The translations under genes and the position numbers were made by a program. This document shows, in pieces, positions 1 through 7,488 of a stretch of DNA of 9,986 bases. Below the pieces are notes generated by a model that was given only the letters and a program-made list of their open reading frames with translations, searched no databases and was not told the origin of the DNA. The stretch is from the NCBI GenBank assembly GCA_021160885.1, contig JAGHBR010000083.1, forward strand, positions 1 to 9,986, given 5' to 3'. The stretch comes from Caldisericaceae bacterium (GTDB taxonomy: Bacteria; Calditrichota; Calditrichia; Calditrichales; Calditrichaceae). The stretch's first letter is position 1, and each line of letters opens with the position of its first letter.

Positions 1-128
1 CCTTTGAAAAGATCAGGGATTCTCCAAACCTGTCATTCCGCACTCGATGCGGAATCTAATATTGACAATAAATTAGAGATCCCCGCCTGCACGGAAATTA
101 CATCCTTAATGATTTTTTCCAAAGTTTC
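1..128. repeat. Dispersed intergenic repeat, copy 1 (long form)
   Basis: This stretch shares its ends and middle with 7680-7772. The 20-base string GGGATTCTCCAAACCTGTCA is identical at 16-35 and 7695-7714. The flank CCTTT..AAAA..AT at 1-13, a central block near 73-103 (TTAGAG.T.CCCGC) and the end TGATTTTTT..AAGTTTC at 110-128 also align. Compared with copy 2 it carries about 37 extra bases (36-72), which include a hairpin with an 8-bp stem (35-42 with 48-55) and loop CTCGA. The central hairpin that is perfect in copy 2 is degenerate here. It lies about 50 bases past the stop of the surface-repeat gene. The alignment starts at base 1, so the element may extend beyond the window. No function is assigned. 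Confidence 0.75.
35..55. repeat. Hairpin inside dispersed repeat copy 1
   Basis: ATTCCGCA (35-42) and TGCGGAAT (48-55) form a perfect 8-bp inverted repeat around a 5-base loop. The hairpin is part of the segment present in copy 1 but absent from copy 2. No T-run follows it on the minus strand, so it is not a canonical intrinsic terminator for the gene ending at 179. Confidence 0.65.
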
Positions 129-178
129 CTAAAATCATTTTGCGTTGGGACGGACTTGCCTTGTTAAACTAATCGTTC

Positions 179-1285
179 TTAATTAAAATTGAAATTTAAC
201 AGCGGTAAGGCCTGTAACCATTTTGGATTATTGCCCGCGTAGTTTAACAATCCAATTTGTAAACCGTGCAGATTTTTTGCATAATTGATCAAACTTAAAG
301 AGATTCCAACCTGACTGCCTTTATTCCAGTTAATGGATGAAAGCCCAAATCCCTTAAGCATGCCTTTTTCCGGAATTTTAATTAACCCAGGTGTTAACGT
401 AATGCCTTTTACGGATTTACCTCCCAGGAATAAACCGGCCAAACTAAGCCCTTCGATTTCAGTAGCGCCGATGCCAATACCAGCCACATTCAGCCAGCGC
501 AATTTTTGTCCGGCGCCCAGACCAAAACCCGCAATGCTAACGCCTTCAATCGAGCCGCCGGCCCCCACACCAAACAAAGCGGCTTGCAAGCCAACCAGGT
601 CATTGCCGGCGCCAACGCCAAAACCAGCAATATGAATACCTTTCACATCTTGCCCGGCACCCAGCCCAAAGCCTGCCAGATGAATACCGCTCATGGATTG
701 GCCTGCCCCACTGGCAAATCCTGAAATGGTGACCCCTTTCAACGATTTACCTGCACCAAGGCCAAAGCCAGCGATTCCCAGGCCGTTAAATGATTCACCC
801 GCTCCTAATCCAAATCCTGCCACAGCCAGGCCTTTTAGTTCTTTTCCGGCTGCCAGGCCAACCCCTGCTACTGAAATACCGCTAATCTTATTTCCACTAC
901 CAACTCCCAGTCCCCCAAAATTAATGCCGAGCATCGAATTTCCTGCACCGCTGCCGAGCAGTCCCAAATTTAAGCCCACCATCTTCTTTTCTGCTGAAAC
1001 GCCGACCAACCCGGCCTGCAGACCATACAGTTCTCGGGCTTCGGGCATTAATAACCCTAAAGAAATTCCTTTTACTACAGCTTCACGGTTGTCTTTAGCC
1101 TTCCAGAGGGTTAAATTGATGCCGTTGATATTTCTTACCTGCCTATCGCTCCAGTTAATTCGCAAACCGGAAAAAGATTTTGAATTTCCAATACTTAAAC
1201 CAAATTTTGAAGTTGGAATGTCGAGTGATTGCGCTAAAAGTAGAGCGGGAAGTAAAATAAAAAGCAAATTTTTGACCATCTTCAT
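179..1285 (-). CDS. Secreted 16-residue-repeat surface protein, LA_2272-like
   Basis: The protein has 368 residues from the chosen start. A Sec signal peptide (basic MKMVK, then a hydrophobic run ending LLLAQ at about residue 19) predicts export. Residues 71-291 are about 14 tandem units, mostly 16 residues long with three of 15. The consensus is roughly (L/I)xGLxIAGFGLGAGxx, with alternating hydrophobic and small residues that suggest short beta strands. The C-terminus contains GLQIGLLNYAGN and ends PLLNFNFN, which resembles the LA_2272-type surface repeat family known from Leptospira and other Gram-negatives. An ATG at 1300 is also in frame, but GGAGGA at 1293-1298 lies 7 bases before the ATG at 1285, so the shorter form is preferred. 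The gene appears monocistronic. Its molecular role is unknown. A surface or outer-membrane location is inferred. Confidence 0.8.
   Translation of the reverse strand: MKMVKNLLFILLPALLLAQSLDIPTSKFGLSIGNSKSFSGLRINWSDRQVRNINGINLTLWKAKDNREAVVKGISLGLLMPEARELYGLQAGLVGVSAEKKMVGLNLGLLGSGAGNSMLGINFGGLGVGSGNKISGISVAGVGLAAGKELKGLAVAGFGLGAGESFNGLGIAGFGLGAGKSLKGVTISGFASGAGQSMSGIHLAGFGLGAGQDVKGIHIAGFGVGAGNDLVGLQAALFGVGAGGSIEGVSIAGFGLGAGQKLRWLNVAGIGIGATEIEGLSLAGLFLGGKSVKGITLTPGLIKIPEKGMLKGFGLSSINWNKGSQVGISLSLINYAKNLHGLQIGLLNYAGNNPKWLQALPLLNFNFN
413..1075 (-). repeat. Coding tandem repeat, 48-bp period (about 14 units)
   Basis: The repeats encode residues 71-291 of the surface protein. Most units are exactly 16 codons, and the first and last two are 15. 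Adjacent units encoding the same AGFGLGAG core use different third bases, so the array is old and kept at the protein level rather than recently expanded. Two units deviate in the core (SGFASGAG and ALFGVGAG). Confidence 0.85.
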
Positions 1286-1292
1286 TGCCAAA

Positions 1293-1298
1293 TCCTCC
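1293..1298 (-). promoter_or_regulatory. Shine-Dalgarno site fixing the surface-protein start
   Basis: GGAGGA on the minus strand sits 7 bases before the ATG at 1285. It overlaps the alternative upstream ATG at 1300, which makes that ATG an unlikely start. Confidence 0.7.
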
Positions 1299-1506
1299 AT
1301 CTTATCAGGTTAAGTTTAAATAACATTACGAAACTGTGTACAAAAAGTTGCTGAAACAACAAACGTAATTTAACACATCATTGGTTCGCAATAACCCCTA
1401 ACAATAAATCTCATTAGTAAGGCACCAAATCAATTCAACATTCAAAACTCAAATCTCAAAATTTCCTGAAGGTTCGGTGTGATTCAGTGGCAATAATTTT
1501 ACGGTC

Positions 1507-3627
1507 TTAGATTAAATTCCACTTTTTACGCAAGCTCCATTCCAGAGTGATTAAAATTAATATTAAAATTAATAAACCTACTTTGTACCAAATTTCGATT
1601 TCTTTTTCCTGATGAAAATATTGTTTTTGTCCCCGGAAAATATCTGTCAAATGGTAAAGTGAATCTAATGGAATCATTTCGCCCTGATTAAATTCAGCCA
1701 GCTTTTTTAAAAATAAAGTATCAGGATTCAGATGAATGAGTTCTTTATTGACAGGAATGACCATGATTTGTGTGGAATCAACGCCCCACAATTGGCCGTT
1801 TTGAAAGGCTTGGGCCAGCAGTTTAAAATCTCCTGCTCTGACCGGAGTAAACTGAGTCTTAAACAGCCCGGCTTTTTCTTTTTGTATCGGCAGGCTGAAA
1901 GATTGTTGACCTTTTTTAATATTAATGATTACCGAACTGTTTTCAACAGTTTGCAAACGCGTATCAAGTACCCGAACCTCTATTTTTACCGGCTGGCCAA
2001 TGTTGGCGCTCTTTTTGTCTACGAAAAGAGCAACCGGTTTAAAGGGCGTGCGCTGCCCTAACCAGCTCAACAATTTTTCAACCAAAATGGTGTAGCCCTG
2101 ATCTAACCGCTCATTTGGCTGTAACAGAAAATGCCAGCGCCAGAATCCCATTCCATTTAAGACGATAGTTTTCAGTTGTTTTTCAGAAAGAAATAGCAGT
2201 GGGACCATTCGCCCTTTCACAGAAGACTGCACTAGCATTAAATTGTCGTTAGCCGCTGGTAAATTCAAATAATAGGTTTGTAATGGAGGAGCTAAGCTCC
2301 AAAACTGTTGATTTACAACCTGATCATCAAAAATTTTCACGAAGGCTGCTGCTTGCGGCAAGGTATTGACTACTGGCATCAATTCCTTAGCCATGCGGTT
2401 ACCAGTACGAGTAATTCTAAGGAATTTGGTGGAAATTTGTTGCAATTTTGTTGCATTAAAACGTGGGCCTAACATTAGAAATACATTTTGATGGTTTTTC
2501 TCCCAGCTTGTTCGCAGCCGTTGTAACACCTGGCTAGAAGTCTTTAAACCGGGAAAATCGACAAATAACCAGACATCTGTGCTGTCCAGTTTGTTTAAAT
2601 CATCTTTAATTAAAAATTGTCCCCGGTTATTTTCGACAAAAGTCAGTGCGTTAAACCTCGGAAATTTCTTGATAGCCAACTTTAAAAATTTAACATCGAA
2701 GTTGGGATATGCGCTGAAAAGAGCCACCAATTTTCTGGCTTTCAGAACTTCTTGCACAAAATGGAATTGATTGTTTTCTACATTCGACTCTTCTTCTAAA
2801 GCCTGCAGCTCAGCCGTCAAATGATGCAAGCCCTGATTGGCCAGGCGATATTTAAAAGTAACACTAAATTCACCGCCCCCCTTTACTAACTTAATTGTTT
2901 GCTGACCAAGCAGTTTATTCTTGTCTTTAATCTTTAATTTCAAAGAAATATTTTTTTGAAGGTTTTGAGCGCCCACAACAACCTTGACTTCTGTCATTTC
3001 GTTCTGATAAATCGTGTTGGGAGCTTGTACATCACTGATGAAGAGATCAACTGGGCTTTGCATTTTGCCCACAGGAATGGTAAAAATCTTACTACTCGTT
3101 CTCTGTTCCAGCATTGGCAGACGGCCTTCGGTAATAATTCCGTCGCTGATGATGATGACTCTGTCAAATTTTTCTTTACCTATTTTGTTTATGACAGCCT
3201 GAAAATTGGTCGGCCCTTCTGAAGTGCGCAAACTGTCCAGGCTGGTCAATGGTTCGACTTGGGCGTTGAAGCTAAACCAGGAGATTGCATTTTGCGGTAG
3301 TTCATTTTGAATCGTTTTAACGATTTTGACGACCTGATCCCAGCGAGTGTTGCCGTTTTCTTTAACGGTCATCGATTTTGAATTGTCTATAAAAACTGCA
3401 ATTTTTTGTAATTTTTCTCTTAATAAGGTTAAACGAATGGTTGGCGTGAAAAACAGCAGGACTAAAAGCCAGATTACTAATGCTCTCAGAATTAGTAAAA
3501 TCCATCGCGCAAATTCAGAAATTTGCGGATTAGTTTTTCTGTAGAAAAAATAACTTATTCCAAATGCGCCTGCGCCGGCAAGCAAAATTACGATAAAAGG
3601 AATATTTAGGCGAATCAGTTCAGGCAT
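1507..3627 (-). CDS. Membrane-anchored VWA-domain protein with periplasmic beta domains
   Basis: The protein has 706 residues. Two N-terminal membrane segments (about 9-29 and 42-62) are joined by a short basic loop. A von Willebrand A domain follows (about 74-190) with a complete MIDAS: D81-x-S83-x-S85, T140 and D162 (in ISDG). Such domains bind a divalent metal and mediate protein contacts. Residues about 195-290 look like a CARDB/Ig-type beta domain. The middle region (about 298-540) resembles the glutamine-amidotransferase-like part of large bacterial VWA proteins, but no catalytic residues were identified. A second Ig-like segment covers about 545-640. A final membrane helix (about 681-697) ends in RKKW. 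The positive-inside rule puts the VWA and beta domains in the periplasm. The gene stands alone, with its own promoter upstream and about 220 bases before the next gene. Its partner and process are unknown. The start has a weak GGAAAG site. Confidence 0.75.
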   Translation of the reverse strand: MPELIRLNIPFIVILLAGAGAFGISYFFYRKTNPQISEFARWILLILRALVIWLLVLLFFTPTIRLTLLREKLQKIAVFIDNSKSMTVKENGNTRWDQVVKIVKTIQNELPQNAISWFSFNAQVEPLTSLDSLRTSEGPTNFQAVINKIGKEKFDRVIIISDGIITEGRLPMLEQRTSSKIFTIPVGKMQSPVDLFISDVQAPNTIYQNEMTEVKVVVGAQNLQKNISLKLKIKDKNKLLGQQTIKLVKGGGEFSVTFKYRLANQGLHHLTAELQALEEESNVENNQFHFVQEVLKARKLVALFSAYPNFDVKFLKLAIKKFPRFNALTFVENNRGQFLIKDDLNKLDSTDVWLFVDFPGLKTSSQVLQRLRTSWEKNHQNVFLMLGPRFNATKLQQISTKFLRITRTGNRMAKELMPVVNTLPQAAAFVKIFDDQVVNQQFWSLAPPLQTYYLNLPAANDNLMLVQSSVKGRMVPLLFLSEKQLKTIVLNGMGFWRWHFLLQPNERLDQGYTILVEKLLSWLGQRTPFKPVALFVDKKSANIGQPVKIEVRVLDTRLQTVENSSVIINIKKGQQSFSLPIQKEKAGLFKTQFTPVRAGDFKLLAQAFQNGQLWGVDSTQIMVIPVNKELIHLNPDTLFLKKLAEFNQGEMIPLDSLYHLTDIFRGQKQYFHQEKEIEIWYKVGLLILILILITLEWSLRKKWNLI

Positions 3628-3664
3628 AGGCTTTCCGTAAAGTTAATTTGGCGGATGAGTAAAT

Positions 3665-3680
3665 AGTTGAATAGTTGAAT
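3665..3680. repeat. Two tandem 8-bp repeats in the VWA gene leader
   Basis: AGTTGAAT occurs twice in direct succession on the plus strand, followed by no third copy. It falls between the predicted promoter and the start of the VWA gene. It is short and may be chance. Confidence 0.5.
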
Positions 3681-3723
3681 GGCTGATGAATTCGCTTTTA
3701 ATAGCAATGAGTCCATGAATTTG

Positions 3724-3751
3724 ATTATATTGCATAATTTTAAATTAACAA
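3724..3751 (-). promoter_or_regulatory. Sigma70-type promoter for the VWA gene
   Basis: On the minus strand TTGTTA (3751-3746) and a perfect TATAAT (3729-3724) are separated by 16 bases. Transcription would begin near 3717, giving a leader of about 90 bases before the ATG at 3627. It lies just after the predicted terminator of the tsaD unit, as expected for a boundary between transcription units. The region is AT-rich, so chance resemblance is possible. Confidence 0.5.
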
Positions 3752-3764
3752 TTTCCTTGTTGCA

Positions 3765-3796
3765 CAAAAAACTTTGCAGCAAGCGCCAGTTTTTTG
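3765..3796 (-). terminator. Candidate intrinsic terminator after tsaD
   Basis: Read on the minus strand, CAAAAAACT (3796-3788) and AGTTTTTTG (3773-3765) form a perfect 9-bp stem around a 14-base GC-richer loop. The six T residues are in the 3' arm of the stem. It begins 80 bases past the tsaD stop. The stem is A/T-rich, so it is weaker than a textbook GC hairpin. It could work in both directions. Confidence 0.4.
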
Positions 3797-3876
3797 CAGT
3801 TATGCTAAACTTAATCCAGTTAATTTGTTGTTTATGCCACATTAATTTGTTTACTATTGTCATTATTGATTATCTA

Positions 3877-4884
3877 TCATTCGGTTTGTGTTAATTTTAA
3901 AGCCGGATAGGCATTCAGATTAAAATCAGATTGTTTCCCATGCCGCAAATATTCCAGGCCGGCTCGGGCGATCATGGCTGCATTGTCTGTACAATAAGCA
4001 AAGTCTGGCAGGTAAAATTCAAAACCATGCTCATCACAGGCCTGTTTTAACCAGGATCGCAACAATGAATTGGCCGCCACTCCACCGGCAATGGCTATCC
4101 TTTTTGCCCCATATTCTTTTGCTGCCCTGATGGTTTTTACAACCAAAACTTCAACCGCTGCTTTTTGGTAAGAAGCACAAATATCATTTAAATGTTTTTC
4201 CTTCTCCTCTGGAGTTAATTTTTGTAAAAAAACCAGCAAAGAGGTTTTGAGTCCGGAATAACTAAAATCAAAGGGATTGTCTTTTAACATAGCGCGAGGA
4301 AACTGGTAGCGATCAGGATCTCCTTTCTGGGCTAATTTGTCAATCAGCGGTCCGCCTGGATAGCCCAATCCCAGTAATTTAGCGCCCTTATCAAAAGCTT
4401 CTCCCGCCGCATCGTCCCGCGTTTGACCGATGATTTTGTACTTCAAGTGATCTTCCATGAGTACCAGTTGGGTATGCCCTCCGGAAACAATTAAAAAAAT
4501 GATTGGAAATTCAATTTTTGTCTGAGAGAGAATATTCCCGTAAATATGTCCTTCAATATGATTGACGCCTACAAACGGTTTACTTGTAGCCAGGGCTAAT
4601 CCTTTAACAAAATTCAAACCAACCAGCAAGGCTCCAACCAGACCGGGCCCGTAAGTGACCGCAAAACCATCCAGATCACTTAAAGATGCCTGTGCCTTTT
4701 CCAGAGCTTTCTCTACAATAGGCACAATTGTACGAATGTGAGCTCGCGAAGCTAATTCCGGCACCACTCCGCCAAACTGATTGTGAATTTCCTGCGATGA
4801 AATAATATTGGAAAGTACTTTCACATCATCAATAACCGCAGCCGATGTTTCATCACATGAAGTTTCTATTCCTAATATTTTCAT
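3877..4884 (-). CDS. tsaD: tRNA N6-adenosine threonylcarbamoyltransferase TsaD
   Basis: TsaD (Gcp/YgjD/Kae1) transfers threonylcarbamoyl from threonylcarbamoyl-AMP to A37 of ANN-decoding tRNAs, working in the cytoplasm with TsaB and TsaE (neither is in this window). The 335-residue length is normal. The protein begins MKILGIETSCDETS, the family signature. Metal ligands H109 and H113 (in NHIEGH) and D300 (in CTDNAAMIA) are present, as are the nucleotide-binding segments SGGH (134-137) and DDAAGEAFDKGAK (157-169) and the glycine stretch AIAGGVAAN (264-272). It is the last gene of the mutM unit. Its ATG overlaps the ybbR stop in an ATGA, and a GAAGGA site lies 9 bases before the start, which suggests translational coupling. 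Nothing appears to be missing. Confidence 0.97.
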   Translation of the reverse strand: MKILGIETSCDETSAAVIDDVKVLSNIISSQEIHNQFGGVVPELASRAHIRTIVPIVEKALEKAQASLSDLDGFAVTYGPGLVGALLVGLNFVKGLALATSKPFVGVNHIEGHIYGNILSQTKIEFPIIFLIVSGGHTQLVLMEDHLKYKIIGQTRDDAAGEAFDKGAKLLGLGYPGGPLIDKLAQKGDPDRYQFPRAMLKDNPFDFSYSGLKTSLLVFLQKLTPEEKEKHLNDICASYQKAAVEVLVVKTIRAAKEYGAKRIAIAGGVAANSLLRSWLKQACDEHGFEFYLPDFAYCTDNAAMIARAGLEYLRHGKQSDFNLNAYPALKLTQTE

Positions 4885-5834
4885 TGATTTTCTTCCTTCT
4901 TTTTTAATATCAGGCGAAAAGATCTTGGACTAATTTGCACTACCGTAACTCCTTCGGGTAACTCTATTTTTGGCACGTAATGACTCCGCCCAATGCGAAA
5001 GTCTTTCTGGTAGTCAAAAATGGCCGTAATCTGCTCCGGCTGAATCGCTTTGACTTTTTGCTCGCTGCCCTTAATCCGTACCGAAATTACCGGGGGGATA
5101 GCCTGTGGTTCCAGATTTTCCGGCACACCGATAATCTGAATGGGAATGTTGTACAACTGGCGTTCTACAATTTGTTCGATTCTAAACTTTACATTAACAA
5201 CTTCAGGCTCTATTTTTACAATTTCCGGATAGGGCGAAATAAGTTTCACTTTTTCAGTAAACGGATAACGCACTTTTTCGATTTTAACAAGTTCACTTTC
5301 AATTGTTCTGATTTGATCGACGAGATGTGTCGGGCCCATCACCTTAACTGAGTCAATTTCTGGAAAAACACCGGTTAAACTGTAGCCAGGCAGGGGCGTA
5401 ATATCATGTTTTATGGTAATTGTTTTAAGTGCTTCCTTGTAGCGATCCACTTTTATCTCAATTTTCTTTGGTTCGAGCACATCCTCAACCGTAATACCTA
5501 ATTCCTGGCCCACATAAAACTGGTTCTTAAAGTCCCTTAAATCCACAACGGTTGAGCGATCAACAGAAGGCAATTCCAATCGGATGATCGGTTTGTAAAA
5601 ATAGAGGCCTAAAAGAGCCCGGCCCTTGCCTTTTAATTTTAAGTTAATTGTTTTAGGAGGGGCTTCTCTTAGCACATAACCATTGGCCAAGTCGCTGATT
5701 TCAAAAGGTAAACTTACACGAATCGAATAGGTTTTATCTGTGGTAACCGCTGCCCATAGCAATAAAGCTAGCAAAAACGAACCAATTAAGGCGCGGAAAT
5801 CAGCGTTATTTAAATCTTTTCCCCAGATCTTCAT
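4881..5834 (-). CDS. YbbR-domain protein, membrane-anchored
   Basis: The protein has 317 residues. A short cytoplasmic N-terminus is followed by one membrane helix (about 15-31, ALIGSFLLALLLWAAV), then an extracytoplasmic tail of repeated YbbR-like beta domains. Each repeat has the pattern of a hydrophobic strand, P-x-x-V/I and a (V/I)K(V/I)-type strand (examples near 55-66, 155-168 and 245-258). In Firmicutes the YbbR protein CdaR regulates the diadenylate cyclase CdaA. No cdaA neighbour is visible here, so that role cannot be assumed and no symbol is given. It directly abuts the preceding gene (TGA then ATG with no gap) and overlaps tsaD by 4 bases. Its start has only a weak GAGA-like site, consistent with coupling to upstream translation. 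Confidence 0.85.
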   Translation of the reverse strand: MKIWGKDLNNADFRALIGSFLLALLLWAAVTTDKTYSIRVSLPFEISDLANGYVLREAPPKTINLKLKGKGRALLGLYFYKPIIRLELPSVDRSTVVDLRDFKNQFYVGQELGITVEDVLEPKKIEIKVDRYKEALKTITIKHDITPLPGYSLTGVFPEIDSVKVMGPTHLVDQIRTIESELVKIEKVRYPFTEKVKLISPYPEIVKIEPEVVNVKFRIEQIVERQLYNIPIQIIGVPENLEPQAIPPVISVRIKGSEQKVKAIQPEQITAIFDYQKDFRIGRSHYVPKIELPEGVTVVQISPRSFRLILKKKEENQ

Positions 5835-6641
5835 TCAATTGTTCTCAACTTTTTCTGTCACATCGCTTAATTCAATTAAAGCAAAATCTTTTTTCGGGTC
5901 TACTTTAAAATAATTTGCTGCATGGCCCTGAGAGAGGGCAATCTCCAACATATTCTTACTATTCCACAATACCAAAGGTTTGCCCACCTTCTGCTGGGCG
6001 TAATAATCCCAAATGCGATCGCTTTTAAAATTTTTAAAATTTACCAATTTTATGACTTTTTTCCAATGTTTCAAATCCTCTCTGGAAAGCGCAAAAATAA
6101 TATTGCCAAAATGATCAACAGAAACAACCGCTGCCTTACATGTATTGTTCTCCAACTTTAGTTCCTGATGGTCATCAATTACAACCCGTTCCAGAGGCAT
6201 TGCAATTTCTTCCGGCTTTATGCCTTTAGCCAGCAGCGCAGCGGTCGGTGCAAATATATCCCGCCCATGAAACGTATTGCTAAAACTTTGTGGATTTACT
6301 ACTTCCGGCCTGATTTCAAATGCCTGGTAGGCCTCTCTTTTTAGGATGAAATTAAAAACACCATTGTCCGGCCCTACAAAAAAATAGTCGAGGGTGCGAA
6401 TGATGACTGGTTTCCGTTCGCTGCCTACCCCCGGGTCAACTACGATTAAATGGACCGTCCCTTTGGGAAAAGAATCGTAGTAATTCAACAAACTGTAGGC
6501 TGCTTCTTTAATGTTGAATGGCTGAATTTCATGAGTAATATCGATTAATCGTGCATCGGGCGCTTCTTTCAACAAAACTCCTTTTACGCTGCCCACATAC
6601 CCGTCTTTTGTGCCAAAATCACTCATAAAGGTAATGATCAT
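5835..6641 (-). CDS. SAM hydrolase / SAM hydroxide adenosyltransferase (DUF62)
   Basis: The protein has 268 residues from the chosen start. Enzymes of this family cleave S-adenosylmethionine to adenosine and methionine using activated water, and are related to the SAM fluorinase and chlorinase. Family marks are MSDFGTKDGYVGS (6-18), VDPGVGSERKP (68-78), GPDNG (90-94), FHGRDIFAP (124-132) and DHFGN (176-180). D69, R76 and H125 match the Asp-Arg-His triad of the hydrolase group rather than a halogenase. A longer in-frame start exists at 6674. The ATG at 6641 is preferred because AAGGGG lies 6 bases upstream, it makes a 4-base ATGA overlap with the mutM stop, and the family normally begins right before the (M)I-x-F-x-(S/T)DFG strand. 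Cytoplasmic. Its link to neighbouring functions is unproven. Confidence 0.93.
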   Translation of the reverse strand: MIITFMSDFGTKDGYVGSVKGVLLKEAPDARLIDITHEIQPFNIKEAAYSLLNYYDSFPKGTVHLIVVDPGVGSERKPVIIRTLDYFFVGPDNGVFNFILKREAYQAFEIRPEVVNPQSFSNTFHGRDIFAPTAALLAKGIKPEEIAMPLERVVIDDHQELKLENNTCKAAVVSVDHFGNIIFALSREDLKHWKKVIKLVNFKNFKSDRIWDYYAQQKVGKPLVLWNSKNMLEIALSQGHAANYFKVDPKKDFALIELSDVTEKVENN

Positions 6642-7456
6642 TCTTGTCCCCTTATCTTTTGACACTTGGGGCAAAAGTGCGTGCCTCTTCCGGCGACGCG
6701 TTTCTTTTCAATCAATGTGCCACAGTTAAAACAGGGCTGCCCAGCCCTTTTGTAAACCTTGAAATACAATTGATTTTGACCAGGATTCCCATAAGCATCG
6801 CGGTAATCTGAAATGGTGCTGCCCATGTTTTCGACTGCTTTTTGCAATATATATTGGACCGCATCGTACAGTTCCTTGGCTTTTTTACGACCGATTTTAG
6901 TACACAGCTGTTCCGGATGAATTTTTGCTCTGAAAAGACTTTCATCGGTGTAAATATTACCAAGCCCCGCAATCCATTTTTGCGACATTAAAAAAGCTTT
7001 AATACCCATTTTGCGCTTTTTTAATGAGCTGTAAAAATAGTCAAAAGTCATTTGCGGGTCAAAGGCATCTAAACCGACTTCTTTAAGCACTTGTTCAGCT
7101 TGTTCTACGTGGTAAATTCGGCCAAATTTTCTTGTATCTTCAAATAGTAAAACAGAGCCATCCTCAAAATAAATAAGGCAGCGCAAATGAGGATGGTCAT
7201 TCAAATCAAATTGATTGTTCTGTATCGACAGGCGTCCGGTCATTCGCAAATGAATGACCAGATGACTCTGATCAAGATCAAATAAAATGTATTTACCGAT
7301 GCGACGAATTTGGCGGATGGTTTGCCCGCTTACAGGGCGTTCGGCCTGATCGACAAAGGATTTTGCCCACAATGGTTCAACCATTTTAATGGTTCTGCCC
7401 GTTAGCAAAGGTTTTAATTCTCTGATAATCGTTTCAACTTCTGGTAATTCTGGCAT
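6638..7456 (-). CDS. mutM: Formamidopyrimidine-DNA glycosylase MutM (Fpg)
   Basis: MutM removes 8-oxoguanine and formamidopyrimidines from DNA and cuts the abasic site by beta/delta elimination. The 272-residue length is typical. After Met removal P2 is the catalytic nucleophile, in the invariant MPELPEVET start. E3, K55 (GKY) and the intercalation-loop segment HLRMTGRL (69-76) are present. GLGNIY with N167 and the helix-two-turn-helix region are intact. The zinc finger has C242, C245, C262 and C265 with R257 in GRGTHFC. It is the first gene of the four-gene unit and has a GAAGAGA site a few bases before its ATG. Its stop overlaps the SAM hydrolase start. The gene looks complete and functional. 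Confidence 0.97.
   Translation of the reverse strand: MPELPEVETIIRELKPLLTGRTIKMVEPLWAKSFVDQAERPVSGQTIRQIRRIGKYILFDLDQSHLVIHLRMTGRLSIQNNQFDLNDHPHLRCLIYFEDGSVLLFEDTRKFGRIYHVEQAEQVLKEVGLDAFDPQMTFDYFYSSLKKRKMGIKAFLMSQKWIAGLGNIYTDESLFRAKIHPEQLCTKIGRKKAKELYDAVQYILQKAVENMGSTISDYRDAYGNPGQNQLYFKVYKRAGQPCFNCGTLIEKKRVAGRGTHFCPKCQKIRGQE
6648..6653 (-). promoter_or_regulatory. Shine-Dalgarno site fixing the SAM hydrolase start
   Basis: AAGGGG on the minus strand lies 6 bases before the ATG at 6641, within the end of mutM. Together with the ATGA overlap it argues against the longer start at 6674. Confidence 0.6.
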
Positions 7457-7488
7457 TTTTTCTCTTCATTTAATTTTTTGTAAAATAG

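Noticed and set aside
413..1075. CRISPR-like regular spacing of about 48 bp
   Set aside because: The period is a multiple of three within one open frame. Units differ at third positions, and there are no unique spacers between identical repeats.
693..1313. Plus-strand 206-residue proline-rich open frame (and smaller ones at 333-635 and 506-724)
   Set aside because: They are antisense to the Gly/Ala repeat array, whose reversed codons read as Pro-rich repeats. They have no plausible start context and no family resemblance.
1301..1506. Promoter for the surface protein gene (TTGTAC near 1340 with TATTTA downstream)
   Set aside because: The spacing is only about 15 bases and both boxes are weak in AT-rich sequence, so it was not listed.
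3615..3863. Minus-strand 82-residue open frame between tsaD and the VWA gene
   Set aside because: It crosses the predicted terminator and promoter, overlaps the VWA start, has low-complexity AT-driven composition and no ribosome site.
6641..6674. Longer start for the SAM hydrolase at 6674
   Set aside because: It would overlap mutM by 37 bases and add 11 residues not typical of the family. The 6641 start has a ribosome site and an ATGA overlap.
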